Of a stretch of DNA of 64,000 nt, positions 1-13,940 are shown piece by piece. The position numbers and the translations under genes were made by a program. Below the pieces are notes generated by a model. The model was not told the DNA's origin, did not search any database, and saw nothing but the letters and a program-made list of their open reading frames with translations. The DNA comes from Phytoseiulus persimilis (lineage: Eukaryota > Arthropoda > Arachnida > Mesostigmata > Phytoseiidae). How positions within the stretch are numbered: position 1 is the stretch's first letter; each line of letters opens with the position of its first letter. The stretch lies in the NCBI GenBank assembly GCA_037576195.1, contig CM075101.1:15500001-15564000 (forward strand), given 5' to 3'.

Positions 1-1032
1 AACGAGGACAGGCCGTGTTGCCTCAATGGCTGCAGCTCCCGCTAATCCCCTTGCCTCGCGCGAACTGACAATGAGTTCCGCGTCTAGGAGCGAGCTTCAA
101 ACCCTGGAGTTGGCCGGAGCGAGTTCGGGCCATCGGCGCTACAAACGATCGGAGTGGGAGCGGGCTTCTGCGGGCGCTCTGGGTCGGCCGCCAGGGCCGG
201 CCGCCAGGGCACGCGCTCGAACAGTCGTCGTGCAGGACGACGATCTCTGGCCCCAGAGAATCCGGCCGAGGTCGGCCTCGATGCAGTTGCGCACTCGTTT
301 GATCGCCGCGTAAGGTTTGAATCGCTCGGAACAAAAGAGCGTCGATACCCAGAGTGGAACGGCCGCCATAAATCGTCCAACTTATTCACCGGGGCGTTCT
401 TCGGGAATGATTCGCATTTCTTGAGCGAGCAAGCGGACCAGCCAGCCAGCCACCATCGAATGCGTGTTTCCCAGCAGTGCAATATTATCGGAGGGCTGGT
501 TTTACGATCGACCCATCGATAGATATCCGCCGACATCGTCCCATTTCATCGCCAACTGCTCGGTGGCGGTTCTCGGATCCCGATGAACGGCTTTCCGCCC
601 TCCTCTAGTCAGGTGGAAGGTGCAATTTTCGAGAATCCCGATCTTCCGCAAGTTCGGTCATTCAACCTACGCGTTCGGTGTTCGGACGACCGTGCGCCTG
701 TTGATCGAAGCGTGCATTTAGAGTTCTCTCGTCGGCATCGCGCCCGTCAGCACTCAGAACACTCACATTAGCTCAGCAGCAGCAGCACCAGCGAATTATA
801 TTCTCTCGAGCGGTCCCTATCCCTGACCTTTTCCATCATGGTTCTTGCCGTGTTGCCCCACAACCTACAAAAACTTCAGCGAGGAGGAAAGCCCTCAACG
901 CAAAGAGCTTTCCAAACTCTTGCGAGCGACTCGGCTCGGGGCTATATATCATGAAATTGCAGTGAATGAAAACCGAGAAAATTCAAACTCACGTGGTCGC
1001 GCGTGTTTGTTTAAAACATCACTGGATGACAA
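1..1032. other. No supported feature
   Basis: Overlapping open frames of 75-150 codons on both strands cancel each other as evidence. The only repeats are short CAGCAG runs near 775-790. Confidence 0.5.
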
Positions 1033-1140
1033 ATGGTCGAGAGCTCTTTCTTTCGACTCCGCCATGGCGTGCCTCACACGAATGGAGGGGGGAGTGGAAA
1101 AATTAATTCTGTTTTGAAAGCTTCTACTGCGAGCCCCGCC

Positions 1141-1632
1141 ATGGCCGCCGCAGCCGATGCAATTCATCAGCGGCAACTGGGGGAAGCGGGGGCAGAGGGC
1201 GGGGGAGGATGCTCTGTGCTGCACCCGAATCAACATCGAGTTCTTCGCGAAAATACAGGAGCCGCGATCCGCCCCTGTGCCGTCGCGCGGACGCCAAAAC
1301 GGGAGGCCCGTCTCAAAATTTCCTCGAATTTCGAAAGTCAAGCTCGAAACGTTCGCCGCTCCTTGGAGCGAGATGTGACGATGCTGTTCGGGGTCAGGAT
1401 CACTGAATTCGTGCCAGTGGCCGGACCAGACGTTCGCTTCGCCGCGGCCAGGCCTGAAAGTACGACTGGCAGCGCTCGATGCCTCCCACGTGAGACGTTC
1501 TCGCCTTCCCAACTCGAATTCAGAGCAAATTGGCTCTCGGCCTGTCAAGATAGTTCCAGAAGACTTGAAGGAGGAGAGTACGTTCAAACTCTGACTTCCG
1601 ACCAGTTCCAGCGAAGCAAGAAGGAAACTTGA
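1141..1632 (+). CDS. Open frame of 163 codons from a well-placed ATG, doubtful
   Basis: The ATG has a near-ideal eukaryotic context (CCCGCCATGGCC). The frame is open 36 codons further upstream as well, and ends in TGA at 1630. The product starts MAAAADAIHQRQLGEAGAE and is otherwise mixed, with no signal peptide, membrane span or recognised motif. The minus strand is open over almost the same stretch (949-1587), so one of the two is a shadow of the other or both are chance. Confidence 0.25.
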   Translation: MAAAADAIHQRQLGEAGAEGGGGCSVLHPNQHRVLRENTGAAIRPCAVARTPKREARLKISSNFESQARNVRRSLERDVTMLFGVRITEFVPVAGPDVRFAAARPESTTGSARCLPRETFSPSQLEFRANWLSACQDSSRRLEGGEYVQTLTSDQFQRSKKET

Positions 1633-4600
1633 AGAGAGAGACCTCAGGGGATGGGGCCGTGCTTGAGGAAAAACAGAGAGGTGTCGCCCATAAAAATCCG
1701 TCCTAATTTCATTAGTCTAAGCTTTATGGACCTGCAGTCCATTCAGGCCGACGGGCAGTCGAACAAACGAATAGAAGAGAACACCAGAGGCGTTCGGAGA
1801 TATCACGCGAGTCTTGACCACGTGCGGGATTTTTGGATCCTCGCGGTTTCAAGATGGGAGCAATCGGAGGGGACACTAGGGAGTCGTGGAACCGTCTCAG
1901 GAACTTTATGTACAGGAAGTGACGAAAATAGGACGACTGATTCGTTCTGAGGAGCGAAATCAAGGAGAACGGCAAGGCCGGTCGGATTCCCAGCCGAGTG
2001 TAAAAACATGTTCCCTCGAATCCTTCCTGGACCCCGACTGGAACGCGGTCACAGCGCTCCCTCCTCAACCTTTCCAACAGGTCTGGGTGAAACTTCGCAC
2101 GGAGTTCGTGACAACGAGTTTCCGCACGATTTAACAACAAAATCCGAGCTTGTAAAGTAAGCCGTCAATCATAGGTTCGACCGCGCCGAGGCCAGCCGGG
2201 ATCGTGTGCGGACTCGACAATGACCCACAGGTCCGAGGAAGGCGAGGCGATCGAAATGAAATTACTTCTTCTCGATGCCCTGCGGAGCGAGCTGCGACCC
2301 CCTCCTTGTACGTCCCGTCTGTGCCTCCCTCTCCTCAGCTAGCTTCTTGATATTCACATTTCGTGGGATTCCGGAAGGACAGCAGGGACAACGTCCGACG
2401 ACGACGATGAGCTCCCGGTGAGCAATGTTGAAAACAGTATCAGAGGCGTCTTGATCGAGTTGTCTTTCGAAGCTTCACCACGTCTCCCAAAAGGACACTG
2501 CTAGGGAGCCTGCAATGAAGGCCTTCAGAATGTAGCCGACAGCTGATGAGATTAGAAGCGACGTATCTGGAGCGCTTATTTGGATATTTGTATTTATGTG
2601 TATTTATAAGGACCTAGTAGGGACGCGGAGCTTGGACGGGGAGCTTGTTCTTGTCCAAGGCTTGAGATGCCCTGAACGATAGCGTGCACTGATGCGTGAG
2701 GGTGCAATGAGATTTAAAAATAAACCTGCTCGCCGAGTCAGGCAATCTGAGCGCCAACAAGACAGTCGACCGGGCCACGTCGATATTCGAGTATACTCAA
2801 GTCCCTGGATAATGAACACCTCTTCCGCTTGATTCAGAGCGTTTTGCTCTCGTTTCCGATACTCGCTGTTTCGCGACCGAGGATCTTCAGTCTCTTGGCT
2901 GGATGAGCCAACTTCACTGCTCTCGAAGATCCTGGAGAGGCATAACTAGTTCGGAGGGAGAACCGGGATCCTCAAGCCCCGGCACACACGGAACGCTCTC
3001 CTGAGACATTCCACCCAGAGTATCGTTCAACACTAGAGTGTCGTCCGAGCCAGAGGTCATTCGGAGACGTGCATCGCTGGCTTGATGCGTGCATGCAATG
3101 TTTCACTGCTTCAAACCGATAGCATCAACCTGTTTCTATCATTCCGAACCCTTGGCAACGCTGTGCCATGCGAAGAGAGGTCGGGGGCATGAGAACATTT
3201 TCGTGGAACTTCCACGAGATATCGACATTCTGGGCTGAGGAATCTGAGTACATCACCTCAATTCAATTTGTGTGATTCCCCATATTGCTAATCTGTTTTC
3301 GTTGCTCGCAAGAAGCATGGCGAATAGGGGCGGAATGATCTCAGTCCGGAAAAGTCAGGCAGCTAACACAGTTCTAAGTTGTAATTTAGGGCCAGTAGCT
3401 CGCCGTGGACGACATGCGCTCTGCTGAAGTGTTTCAACCGAGCGGAAATTCCGTAGCAGTGATCTCAGACTCGGATTAGAATCCCGACAACTTATCTCTA
3501 CGGATCAGACGTGAGTTGACGCAGACGTCTTCTTGTTCCCTAATCCCTCTCATGTCACAAAGCACTGACCCTCAGTCCTGCAGAATGGGAGCCTGGGAAC
3601 AAAGGGGTGAACGTGCAAATCAATCCGCAAATTAGAGGGATTTGCATCAAGGAGTGTCCAATCCGCGATTGTGGACAAAGCTCCCGCTAATAAGAGGACT
3701 TCACCTCTGACAATCGAAAATAGCCTTCCATGAAGAAATGGAAGACAAATGCTTCATCCATCCCATTCGCAGGCCCCAGCGGAAAATCAGCAGCTTCATC
3801 GGACAAAGAGCTCAAGAGCAGCAATGGGAAGATGCGCCATGTGTCCTTGATAACACATCGGAGGCAAGCATACAGGGAAGCACCGGATGCAGGAAGGGGA
3901 GTGTCATGCAGGTTTACCTCTCCTACACCTCGAAATGCCCCCAGAGTTCACGTGATTGGAGGTCGACAAAGTTGAGACATTACCGCCGCAACGAGGTCGA
4001 TCACACCGTGGCGTCATACAAACCCCGATTCGGAATGCTCAGATTGGCTATAAATGTCATGTGTGAATATTAAAGCTTCACCGTCGTCATAAATGAATAG
4101 GGAGTAGGAACCATCGAGCGGGCAGAAAATAGCTTTGTTCTGGTCGGCGAGACTTTCATCGGGAGCAGAATTTATCTCCCATTAACCTCTGAGCGTTCCC
4201 ATGACCTCCACAAAATCACGCTCAGTCGTTAACGATTCGAGTGTCGCTTGTAGGATATATGCGCGATATAGGATCCGTCCTGAGAGTTCTCAAGATTGAA
4301 ATTCCGTGTGAGCTGCTCAAAACACGTCGGCGTTAACTCGAGAGCTCTCCGTTTCTGTTCTGCGAAAGAACTCGTGGTCACAGCGAGCGGAATCAATGCT
4401 CCAATTAACTGATATGCACGCTCGCATTCATCTCTGAGCGAATATGCGAACCTGTTTCTGTTGGGACGGTTAACTAGATGGGTAGATCCGGGGAGCCTCG
4501 GCAGCGTTATGAGGCTGCACCAAAGCAACGAGCGAGAAGCCCAGCGAGCAACGACCACAGCTCATTAGCGTATTAATAAGTGCGGCGACAAATGGGAGGG

Positions 4601-6512
4601 AATGTAGAGGCCTGACTCGCATTGTCTAAACACAACATAACTTCCAGAGCAAACTAAAGCGTCAGCTGGAAACTACGGGAGCCGATCGATGCGCCAATTA
4701 ACACTTGGAAACATTTTGGATCAACGTGATTGGGAGGCTGAGCGGAAACGAGCGGAGTCGGCTGAACGCGAAGACGCAAAAAGGCCGCCCTCGCATAGCG
4801 CCGAAGCCACCAAAGATCAAGCGGCGGCAAGAACGATGCTCAGGCTCCCTTCGCCCCGCACAATGAATCTATTCACGCTCTGTTGACAGAAAATAGCGAC
4901 CACCGGCGCGCGTACAGGACCTGCACCGGAAAGTATTCTAGCGAGCAGGGAGCGCCTGATTAAAAAGTTGCCTCGCGGGTTAACCCTTTTACAACTAATT
5001 ATCGCCTGTGTTCGTGCTTCTGCGTTTGATTCGAGTTTCGAGGCGCTCGCCGGCCAAGAACCGAATCGCAAGATCCTGGCGAAGTTGAAATCATGCACTG
5101 TGAATCGAAGCGGAACGAAAGAATCGGAAACTCTCCACACATATTGCCATCTCCGGAATGGGAGCTCGAGATTCTCTTCGATAGGGACACCTCGGGACGG
5201 ATCGAATATTCCCTGGAATGCCCCGGTCTTCCAGACGGCTCATCTCAAACTTTGTTCATGGTCCCGACGAGGGTTGGAGAGCCTGCGGAAGCGGCGCAAA
5301 ACCCCCTCTGAAGGTATGCCGCAATTCTTCTCGTCGCTGTCTGGACGGAATGAGCTGACTTCGGGGAGTTCTGTCAGAATGAGATTTTCCAGACAAATGA
5401 GATCAAAGGCAACTCTATTGGCGAGTCACGGATGGCGGGTCACATGGACAGTTTTTCCGGAGTCCGAATGAACCGTCGACATTTCGCCTGGTTCCGTTGA
5501 CAACGTCGGCAGGGTCTGACCTTGTGAGAGAGGGTAGTACGGGATCAGACAGCGGAGTCGTGAGTTCCGATTCGATTCCTCGAAAAAGCTCGTTCTTGCG
5601 AATGATCTGGTGATTTTAAGAATCCATCCGGACCATGCCGACCTTCGCTTCCAGACGCAGCCACAAACAGTGCTTGGAGCCTAGCAAGAACTTCAGTCGA
5701 GTCGTTTTGGACACGAGGCGGAACGAATTTCGGTGAGCACTGCGGCACTGAGTGTTCCGAGCATGAACTCGAAAGCAGATTTGTGCCGGAGCTCGGGGAA
5801 GCGAGTCCCGCTTCCGTTTCGGGAGCGCGCGTTTCATCAGTAGCATATATACGTGACCTTGTCCGGTACGGACGTATTTTTGCCGAATAGGAAAGAAAAC
5901 CGGAGAGGAGACTGAAGAGGAGAGAGTGGAGCTCTTTTGTGCCGCATCGGAGTTCGACTGACTTTGGCTGACAAGGTCGTAGTGGCATTGGTGAAAGGTA
6001 GCCATCTGAAATCGATGGAACGTCAACATCAAGCAAGCCCAGGTCCTAACAACACTGCGGGCTTGTTCTCCTCCGTCTATCCTGACCCGCCTCACACGAA
6101 CATTTCCCGCTCTCTTGACTTTTCGGAACACTCGTCATCTTGTGGCATTTCGAGGGGAGGTCAAGGTTGGTAATGAGCTCAGCTCGAGAGGCCGTCCGTG
6201 GTGGGTCGCCGAGATCAAAGAGAGCAAGTGGGTCTTCGGCTCCGTTGCCGATTTCGATCCGTGGGAGACCCCTCCTCCGAACCTCTTGCCTAAAAAGCGT
6301 CTCCGCGAGATAAATTTAAACTCTGTTCACGAGATCTGCCGGCAAGTCTGAAGGAGTTGGCCAAGCTCAAAGATGCAAGGGAATGTCCCGAGGAGCGGCG
6401 CTGTGGGAAACTCACTCGAATACAATTTGGTATCCTTGACGAAGACCTTGGATGGGCTCCGTACCAGACGCGCTCAGAACTGAACGCGCCTCAGGCGCAT
6501 TTAGCGTTGAGC
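1633..6512. other. No supported gene
   Basis: Frames are short. From about 2150 to 3730 almost none exceeds 70 codons on either strand, typical of intergenic or intronic DNA. No repeat with a second copy in the window was noticed. Confidence 0.5.
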
Positions 6513-7214
6513 TCATTTGATGGATGGACGGGGACACAGGAAAGACGAGATCTCCCCTCTCGAGCAAGTGACGTAGCTCCTGGAAGTTCGAAATCTCCCG
6601 GGTCCTTGAGCGGCCACGTATCCGGTGGCGCGGTTGTCCCTCAGTCCTCCGATCTGCAAACGCAATATTCCTTTTTCTTGGCATGAGTCTCCTGCTCGTC
6701 TTAGTGGGAGAACAGTCGTCATTCGCAATGGCCTGGCTTCAAGCGTGTCGAGAACTGTCGCTGAGACCTCCGCTGTCTCAGAATGAATCGATGAACGATG
6801 GATGAATGGATGGATGGCCTCTTTCCCATCATTTACTCCTTTTTCGGAGAAAACGTCTCTGCTCGTTCGGGAAGTCATTTGTCGAGTATGCGGTGAGTGT
6901 CTCTCATACATGGCAGATATTTGTCTGTGGGCTCGTTTGCTTCTGATTATCTCACCTTCGTCCCGAACGCCCGCACCGTCGCCACCACACTTGAGGACGA
7001 GCTCCGCGCCGGCTCCGTGTCCTCCACGAACGCGAGGCTTCGGCGTCTTGAACTTTCTTTGTGACTCACCTGAACATGCCCCGAGCAAGCTTCGGCTGCG
7101 TATGCTCTCAGCCGCGGGACGCTCGAGCTCAGTTGTTTCCCTCACAGGAAGCCCTGGAGCGTGCTCGACGAAGCTTACCCGTTCGGAGACGGAATCCATC
7201 AAGCCTGCCGTCAT
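6513..7214 (-). CDS. Open frame of 233 codons, doubtful
   Basis: The frame starts at an ATG (7212-7214, context GACAATGA) and ends at a TGA at 6513. Two strong donors lie inside it: TTCAG|GTGAGT at about 7064 and GACGAAG|GTGAGA at about 6951. An acceptor GGAGGTCTCAG at about 6775 would rejoin the first in the same frame. Whether spliced or not, the frame stays open. The product is charged and not recognised. The length exceeds what I expect by chance but only modestly. Confidence 0.28.
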   Translation of the reverse strand: MTAGLMDSVSERVSFVEHAPGLPVRETTELERPAAESIRSRSLLGACSGESQRKFKTPKPRVRGGHGAGAELVLKCGGDGAGVRDEGEIIRSKRAHRQISAMYERHSPHTRQMTSRTSRDVFSEKGVNDGKEAIHPFIHRSSIHSETAEVSATVLDTLEARPLRMTTVLPLRRAGDSCQEKGILRLQIGGLRDNRATGYVAAQGPGRFRTSRSYVTCSRGEISSFLCPRPSIK

Positions 7215-10200
7215 TGTCGTCGACTTCCTGTTAGGTATGATCTCCGGGAACTAGACTTCTAACCCCGTAGGCTTCGAGTCGGCGGGAGAGGAACCATTAA
7301 GCTTTTACTGCACGGAAGGAATTTGAAGAATGCGCGAGAGCCTAACAAGAGAGCCCAACTGTTGGACGACGATTCTCCGCGTCGGTTGGCGGCAGAAATT
7401 CGTAAGAGACCCCATCTTCCTCTCGAGCTCTTCATTTGAATCTAGATACTCAGTTCTTTCCGCGCCTCCATCGGAATCCCATTCACAAGCGACCTCACAA
7501 CGTGAATTTTCGTGTTGTAGAGGCCTCAATTCTCGCTGTTCATTTCAGAACACTGCAAAAAACTTCCGTTTGAGAACGAAAGGATTGTCGAAGAGCTGGC
7601 CGCCCTCCTGGGATGAAAATCTCCGGTAGATTCGACTCAATCATCGCCGAGTTCGGACTCAGCTCCTTGGTGATTGGAAATCGCCTCAAGTTTCTCGAAT
7701 ATCTGAACGAGACGAGACTCGGCCATTTTTGGAAGAGGAAAAATTCCGGGAAAACTCGCCAGGGAAGAGGGCTCGGATGGAGGTCCGAAGAAATTGGAAG
7801 ACGCTTCGCAATTTTCGAGAAATCCGCTCTAGCTCCTCTTGGGGCGCAAAATTGAGTTCCGATCGACGAATCACTAAATTGGCGTCAATCCATGAGAAGA
7901 GGAAGTTCTGGCTGAATGAAAATTAGATTCAAAGATTGGGACACCGGGGCGTTCGGCGCACGTTCATGCATTCATTCCGAGGAGCTCAGTAATGAAGTCT
8001 TCGCCCTAGTCGGAACTGAGCTCTCTCAAATCGAGTTGATGGGAGCGAGAGAAATCTACTTATATGTGTTGAGAGGAAAAGGGCAATGGAAATAAAGTCC
8101 GAACAGGGTCCGCCAGATCAGCCAGAGGGGAAAGGCTGTGAGAGGTATTCGCCCAGAATGCTCAACACGACGGTGGAGCTTGGGTCAGGTAGCTTGAGGC
8201 CGACATAGAATAATCCTCCCGCACAGAGAGAAGACCACTGATTGTCAAATATTTACGGTCAGCGCACGGAATGTCCGTCACGCAAATGTTTGGTCATCCG
8301 TCGCGCTGGAGCTCTGCATTGCACGTGGGCTCATGCCAGACAAAAACGTTATCGAAAGTAACCTCATCCTACCTATGACCCCCTGGGAGGAGGCGTTTGT
8401 GGGGGACTTCCGACCAATATCATCCTAAGAATACCTCCCATGATGCGAGCGATCGCGACCGCACTCGTCGAGTATGTGCAAGGAGGAATGTTGGGCGGAC
8501 GTTGGGAAATGTGAGGAATAATCGTCGAAATAAGGCAGAATATGAGGGTTCTGAGGAACACGAGCGAACACGGAGGCTATGGGGTAAGAGGGTTCAGTGA
8601 TCTCGTGATGTACGATGCACGCACCCTTTTGCGTTTCAGGCGACGCTCGGGACTACCGCAGCCGGAGGTTCGCTGGCTCGATCCTGACCGGGTACGGCTC
8701 AACTTGGCGTCGGGAAATGAATCCTCCTTCAGACCTTATCGGGTCTTTTAGAACCTCGGAACGGTGTCTCGATCCCAGCTGATTCGAGAGAATCATGCTC
8801 CGTGCTGAGTCCTTAGTCGGAACAGGGGTCGGCCGTGCGACCGCCAAGCTGTCAAGTGATTCAAGAAGTCAGCACACTGTGCGTTCTGGCAGTGGTCGTG
8901 TAGCATTCCATCGGCAGCAGCAATGCGGCTCAAAGAGGTTCGAGAGATGCATGGTCGCAAGGTATTCCATGGCGTGCTGAGCTATACTCAGAACGTTTCG
9001 TTTAGGAGAAGTGAAACCGGAGACGAGCCCAGGGGCGGAAGATGCACGCAACCGGACTCGGGCTTTGTTGTACTACTTGAAAATTCAGACTGCGGACAGC
9101 GGCGGAGCTCGGAGTGGGAGGACCGAACTGCTGCATGGATGGATTGGGCTCAAAACGAGCGGGTGGCCTAATCAAAGAATCCATGCCGGTGGGAAACCTG
9201 GACGGATAAAAGGGGTTCCCGCGAAAATATGAAAGTCGAGTTCGGAGATCCCTGCCCCTCGACCTCCTCAGAGTTATTGAAGCGGCTCTTCCGTTGCGCT
9301 CGCCCGACCTTCTTTTCGGTCGCCAACACACATTTCGTTGCCACCGGGAACGTTCAGTTGGCAGCTGGTTGCTGTCAGCATCACAATAATGGAGTCTTGG
9401 ACGGCTATCGACGCCCTCGGAAGTGGAGCAGTCAGACGACGACCGCGATGTATCGAAGCTCGAGAGAAATATTCCTTTCGATCGACGAACCTGGGGAACG
9501 GTCACGGTTCCATGAGTCTCTGACCTGGGGATTCCCGAAGTTCATATTTGAGTGAGAGCCCTCTCAAAAGGTTCGATCGATGGAAGCGACAGGGCAGGAG
9601 TCTGATCCTCCGGAATCTCCGTCTCAAACCCGATCTCTACTCATGAATCCCTCGAGGAAACGCCACGTGTCTCAAGGAGAAAATCCACTACTTCATCAAT
9701 CTTTCATCAATCTAACAAGAAGCACACCAGAGCAACGAACGAGGGTTCATATTATTCGCTCTGATGAGCTATTGCGGCTGGCACGAGTTTGTTCTTCTCT
9801 CCTCTCCCGCTGCCAACACTGAGTTGTTCTCGGTGGCGTCTCTCCATCGAAACCGCACTTCCACCAACCGAGAATGGGCCATCTCCTCACTAAAACCGGA
9901 CCTCGCAAACGATGTCCGTTATTTGGTTCTTGTTCTATTCATTCTAGGTCTGCGCAGAGGCATTGAATCAGGAGTGTTTTCATGCGGAAACATCATGTGA
10001 GCCACCTCGAGACCGATCCAACACGCCGACAATGCCCGGCGACGAGAAGCGATGAATGTTGACGCTGTTGTTGTTGACAACTCGAAAAAAGGGCCTGAGC
10101 AGTATGAGGCGATGAATGGAAGAGCGAATATGGAAAGGGGGACAGTAGGAGTGCTATGGAGGGCGACGGAAGCGCAGGCGGCAAGCCGTACGAGGGACTA

Positions 10201-13200
10201 GCGATGTTTGTTGGCGAGATTGCCCGCGGAAGGAACCGATGAATTCAAGACGCTCCACGACTATTTTCGCCCAGCAGACGACCGATGCATATGGCTCGAT
10301 ATGGAGGACGTCAGCCTCAATGGGGATTCCCGCCAAAACATCCTTGATCGCTAAAGCGGATTACGACAAATAAAAAGCTCAGAACCTCCCCTTCCGGGAC
10401 TCCGGTTCGGCGGGACGGGTTCATCATCGCTCGCGATGAGGGCAACAGCAAGTCGAGATTTCCCCGATGACGCGGGTTAAGGTCGCCGCCGACATGGCGA
10501 GAAGGATCAGGAACGAGAATGCTAACGAGGGAGACCATGGGAGACAATGTCTTTCCGGAAAGCTGAAACCGCCACCGGCATTGTGCACGTTTTCACCCGA
10601 GTTGGCGCCGGAGTGTCTTCCGAGCAGCAGGAGCGGCATCCGGAAACTCAACGAAATTCATCCAGAAGGAGAGGAGCGATGCCACGCAGCATCTCCTAGA
10701 CACGTGACCGAATCGCTGCCATGATGTTCAACAATCACACGTTCTCACTTACCGCTTGTTGACCTTGGCTGCGAGCCGGAATGTCAGACAGAGACGCGCC
10801 AGGGGAAACTTTTGACAGGAAACGAACCCACCTCTTTGTCCGATGTGGAATTCGACTCCGCGAAAGAGCGTCTCGTATGTTCAGCGATGTTCACCTTCGG
10901 AAGTTCTTCAGATTCGCGAACGACGAGGTTTCCGCAGGCGCTCCTGGGGCTCGGAATCGCCTCATTGTTCAACCTCGGCTTTCAGGGCGACGGAATTTCC
11001 AGTCGAGGATTTGATTTATTCGCGGAGCGACGACCTGTTTAATGTTTTCCCTCAATTTCCTCATCCGACGACTTATCGAGATCAGGAGGAATATCGGGAT
11101 CGCGACAGAATTCCACACGTGTGTACGTATAGACTCGATTGTATGTGTACATACATGTATGAGAAAGGTATACTCTTTTTGGCCCTTGCGCATCGGATCA
11201 AGGGTCGATAAGCCGATATTCCTATGAGGCTTCTGTGAGGGTTGAGTATCTCTGCTCCGTATTCGGCATCGAACTGCGGATCAAAAAACGGGGCCACACC
11301 GATCGCGTAGAATCTCTAGATCAGGAGCCTCATTTAGCGCACATAGTCATCGGTCCATAAAATGCGCGCCCTCATCGTGCAGGCTCGCTATGGACTGGGT
11401 TTATGCTCTGGTCCATGAAGTGCGTTGTCAAGACCTCCGCTTTCCCTTTTCGAAGTTGCTCATGAGGCTCGATTCCTCCGCGGCCCGCTGTGCGTCGTGA
11501 CGATGGATCTGACTTCGGATCGACCTTCCCTCGCTATCGATCCATCAGCGTCTGCTCCGTTTGTCTTCTCCTCGGCCGAAAACTCCCGAAATTGCTTGAA
11601 CCAGCAGTAACAAAAATGGTCCTGAGCCCTCTGAATAATCGCATTCTCTGGAATTCGCGAGCTTGTCGGGACAGAGTTAGACCTAATGCAGGCAGGATCA
11701 CCCGCTACAGCAGAGGATGACACTTGACGTGTGTTCGCCAGACTCCCGCCTAGCCTTAGGGCGGGAACGAGTCCGGCAACTAGGCTCACTGCGGATTGAG
11801 GGATGACTGTCGTCCTGAGTCTGAGTGAGTGATGGCGGAACCATCTGATGGTGAACATCGCATGCAGAGAATGGAGCAGCTAGCTCAGAGAAAGAAGAAC
11901 GGGCGGCTCCCGGGCGAGCAGCGTATCGATCCTACACACCGTTGGCGACCAGAGAGAATACGAAAGCGTGAATTTCCCGGAGACTCGTCAAGGTGCTTCA
12001 GCGTCCCCACAGTTCGGTTCGCGCATCAGGCCATTCTTCCATCCATTCATTCATTTATCTGTCCGTCTGGCCGAAGTGGATCACGGCTTTACGACTGACT
12101 GAAGACATACGAGCGCCGCGCTACAAGCCCGGGCGTAGAAGAGAGGGACGGCGGACGGACGGCCTTCCAGTCTTTACTGCCCGTGGCAGCTGAGCTCGAG
12201 ACTTGGAATCGGCGGCTCAGCGAGGCGCATTCTTGTAGCGGCGCAGCTCGACGACGACGCAACGTTGCTTGTCGCACCATCACGTTACAAGAGAACTCAC
12301 TAACTCGACCGTTCGCTCTTTTGTGTGCAAGAGGGTTTTGTCTGCTGACGAATGATGATGCTCCTGTTGATGATGTGTTTCTCCTTCGTGGAAACGAGGA
12401 CGGAAGGAAGAATATCCGGCCTCGAGTCAGTAACGTGTTCCGAAGGGCCGGATTTGCAGTCGGCGTTGGACACGTTATAGAGGGGCGTGACATTTATGGC
12501 TATCCGGATGGAAGGAGACAGCTTCCTCGGATATATGTAGGTGACAAAACTCGTCTCGACTGATTTCGGCTCCGCTCCTTTCTGGAAACCGCCGTTCGCC
12601 CCGTGTCGCGTTTCAGGTTCGAGGAACAACTCCACGGTTGACGGCCTGAGAGGGAAATCTTTCCGCCTTCAGGGGACGCTCCCACATCCGAACACTCTCG
12701 CTGACATCTACGTAGGCACGCCTGGAACTCGCACTATCTTTCGAAAATTGTTGCGCGCACTGTGGCGAAAAACCCAATGGAGATAAAACTTCAGATAAGC
12801 GACCGACGCCGCTACTATTGGGGCTGGCCTCGCGGTCGTCGTTACAATGAGGGAAGCTAAACGGCCGCATCCGCCTGGCGCCCGTCGTCCTCATCTCCAG
12901 CAGGGGGATTCTAGCGAGAAAATGGGGAATTCCTACGAAAGAGCGCAAAAGCAGGCCGAACCGTGAGGAAAACCAAAGAATGTCAAGAACGTCAACCAGA
13001 CTTGACGTGCGCGCGTGTGAGAGCAGGGAATTCGGATATTCAGATACAGCGTCTCCTCAAGGTCGCCGCAGAGTTTTCAGGGGCTCCACAGCTCACCGAC
13101 CCCGACTTGGGCCCACGAGAAGGGACATGTGAGGATAGTTATCACCTGCTCGATTCGAATCAGTTGTAAGCCAACTCTGTTCGCGACGACTTCCGGAAGA

Positions 13201-13596
13201 GAACTTTCCCGGGAGCTCTGTCGGCCGAGAGCGAACGATCGTTTCCCAGTTCACGAAACGATTCATTGGGGTCAAATGGACCGGGTAAATTGATGTGCGC
13301 TCCGCGATGTGACGACGCTCACGTTGAATCAACGTGTGCCTGTGGGCATCAACTTAAATAGGTAGCTAGCGAGCGGAGTGAAACCAATGGCACCCATTCC
13401 TCAAGCCTCATCTCTCCACTCCCCTCCTTCTCTCAGACCCCCTCCTGATTCCGCCAATCGAGACATCTTTGAAGAATGACAATCTTCTCAGTGGTTTGTT
13501 CGTTCAGGCTCGATGAACTTCGGAATCAATAATCGGATCGATAAGAAACGCTTTGGGGGAAAGTTTGGAGAGACTTTAGGGGTTAGGGTCCGACAA
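7215..13596. other. No supported gene
   Basis: Only short frames, a degenerate GATG run near 6795-6820 just upstream of this stretch and a CATTCATT run near 12045-12058. No RNA gene was recognised. Confidence 0.5.
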
Positions 13597-13724
13597 GCCG
13601 AAAATTCGAACCCGAAACGCATGAAGCCGAAAAATCGAACCCGAAAAATCGAGCCCGAAAAGCATGACGCCGGAAACCTCCTCTCCCAACGGCGGAGTGT
13701 TCGGGACTGGTATGGCGGGATGGG
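13597..13724 (+). repeat. Repeat copy A: 29-bp units followed by a shared unique block
   Basis: The copy is built from near-repeats of GCCGAAAAATCGAGCCCGAA(+9) followed by the block CCTCCTCTCCCAACGGCGGA. Copy B at 14489-14628 is the same sequence in inverted orientation. Copy A has an extra half unit and lacks one 30-bp unit present in B. The translated unit is rich in E, K, P and S in either copy. It is not recognised as a known element. Confidence 0.8.
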
Positions 13725-13940
13725 ATTTCTGTATCGTTTCGTCGATTTGTACCTTTGTGAACCTCATTCGGAACGACTGGGAGACGTTCTCGGATGAGAT
13801 GATGACAACGGCTCAATATGACTCCAGAGTACGGCGAAACGATGAAAAAACTTTTTCCCGATTCGCTCTCTGATATAGAACATTTCGCACGAGCGCTTTT
13901 CATCAGCGTGTCCATTTACGGGAATGGGTCATTCTTCTAG

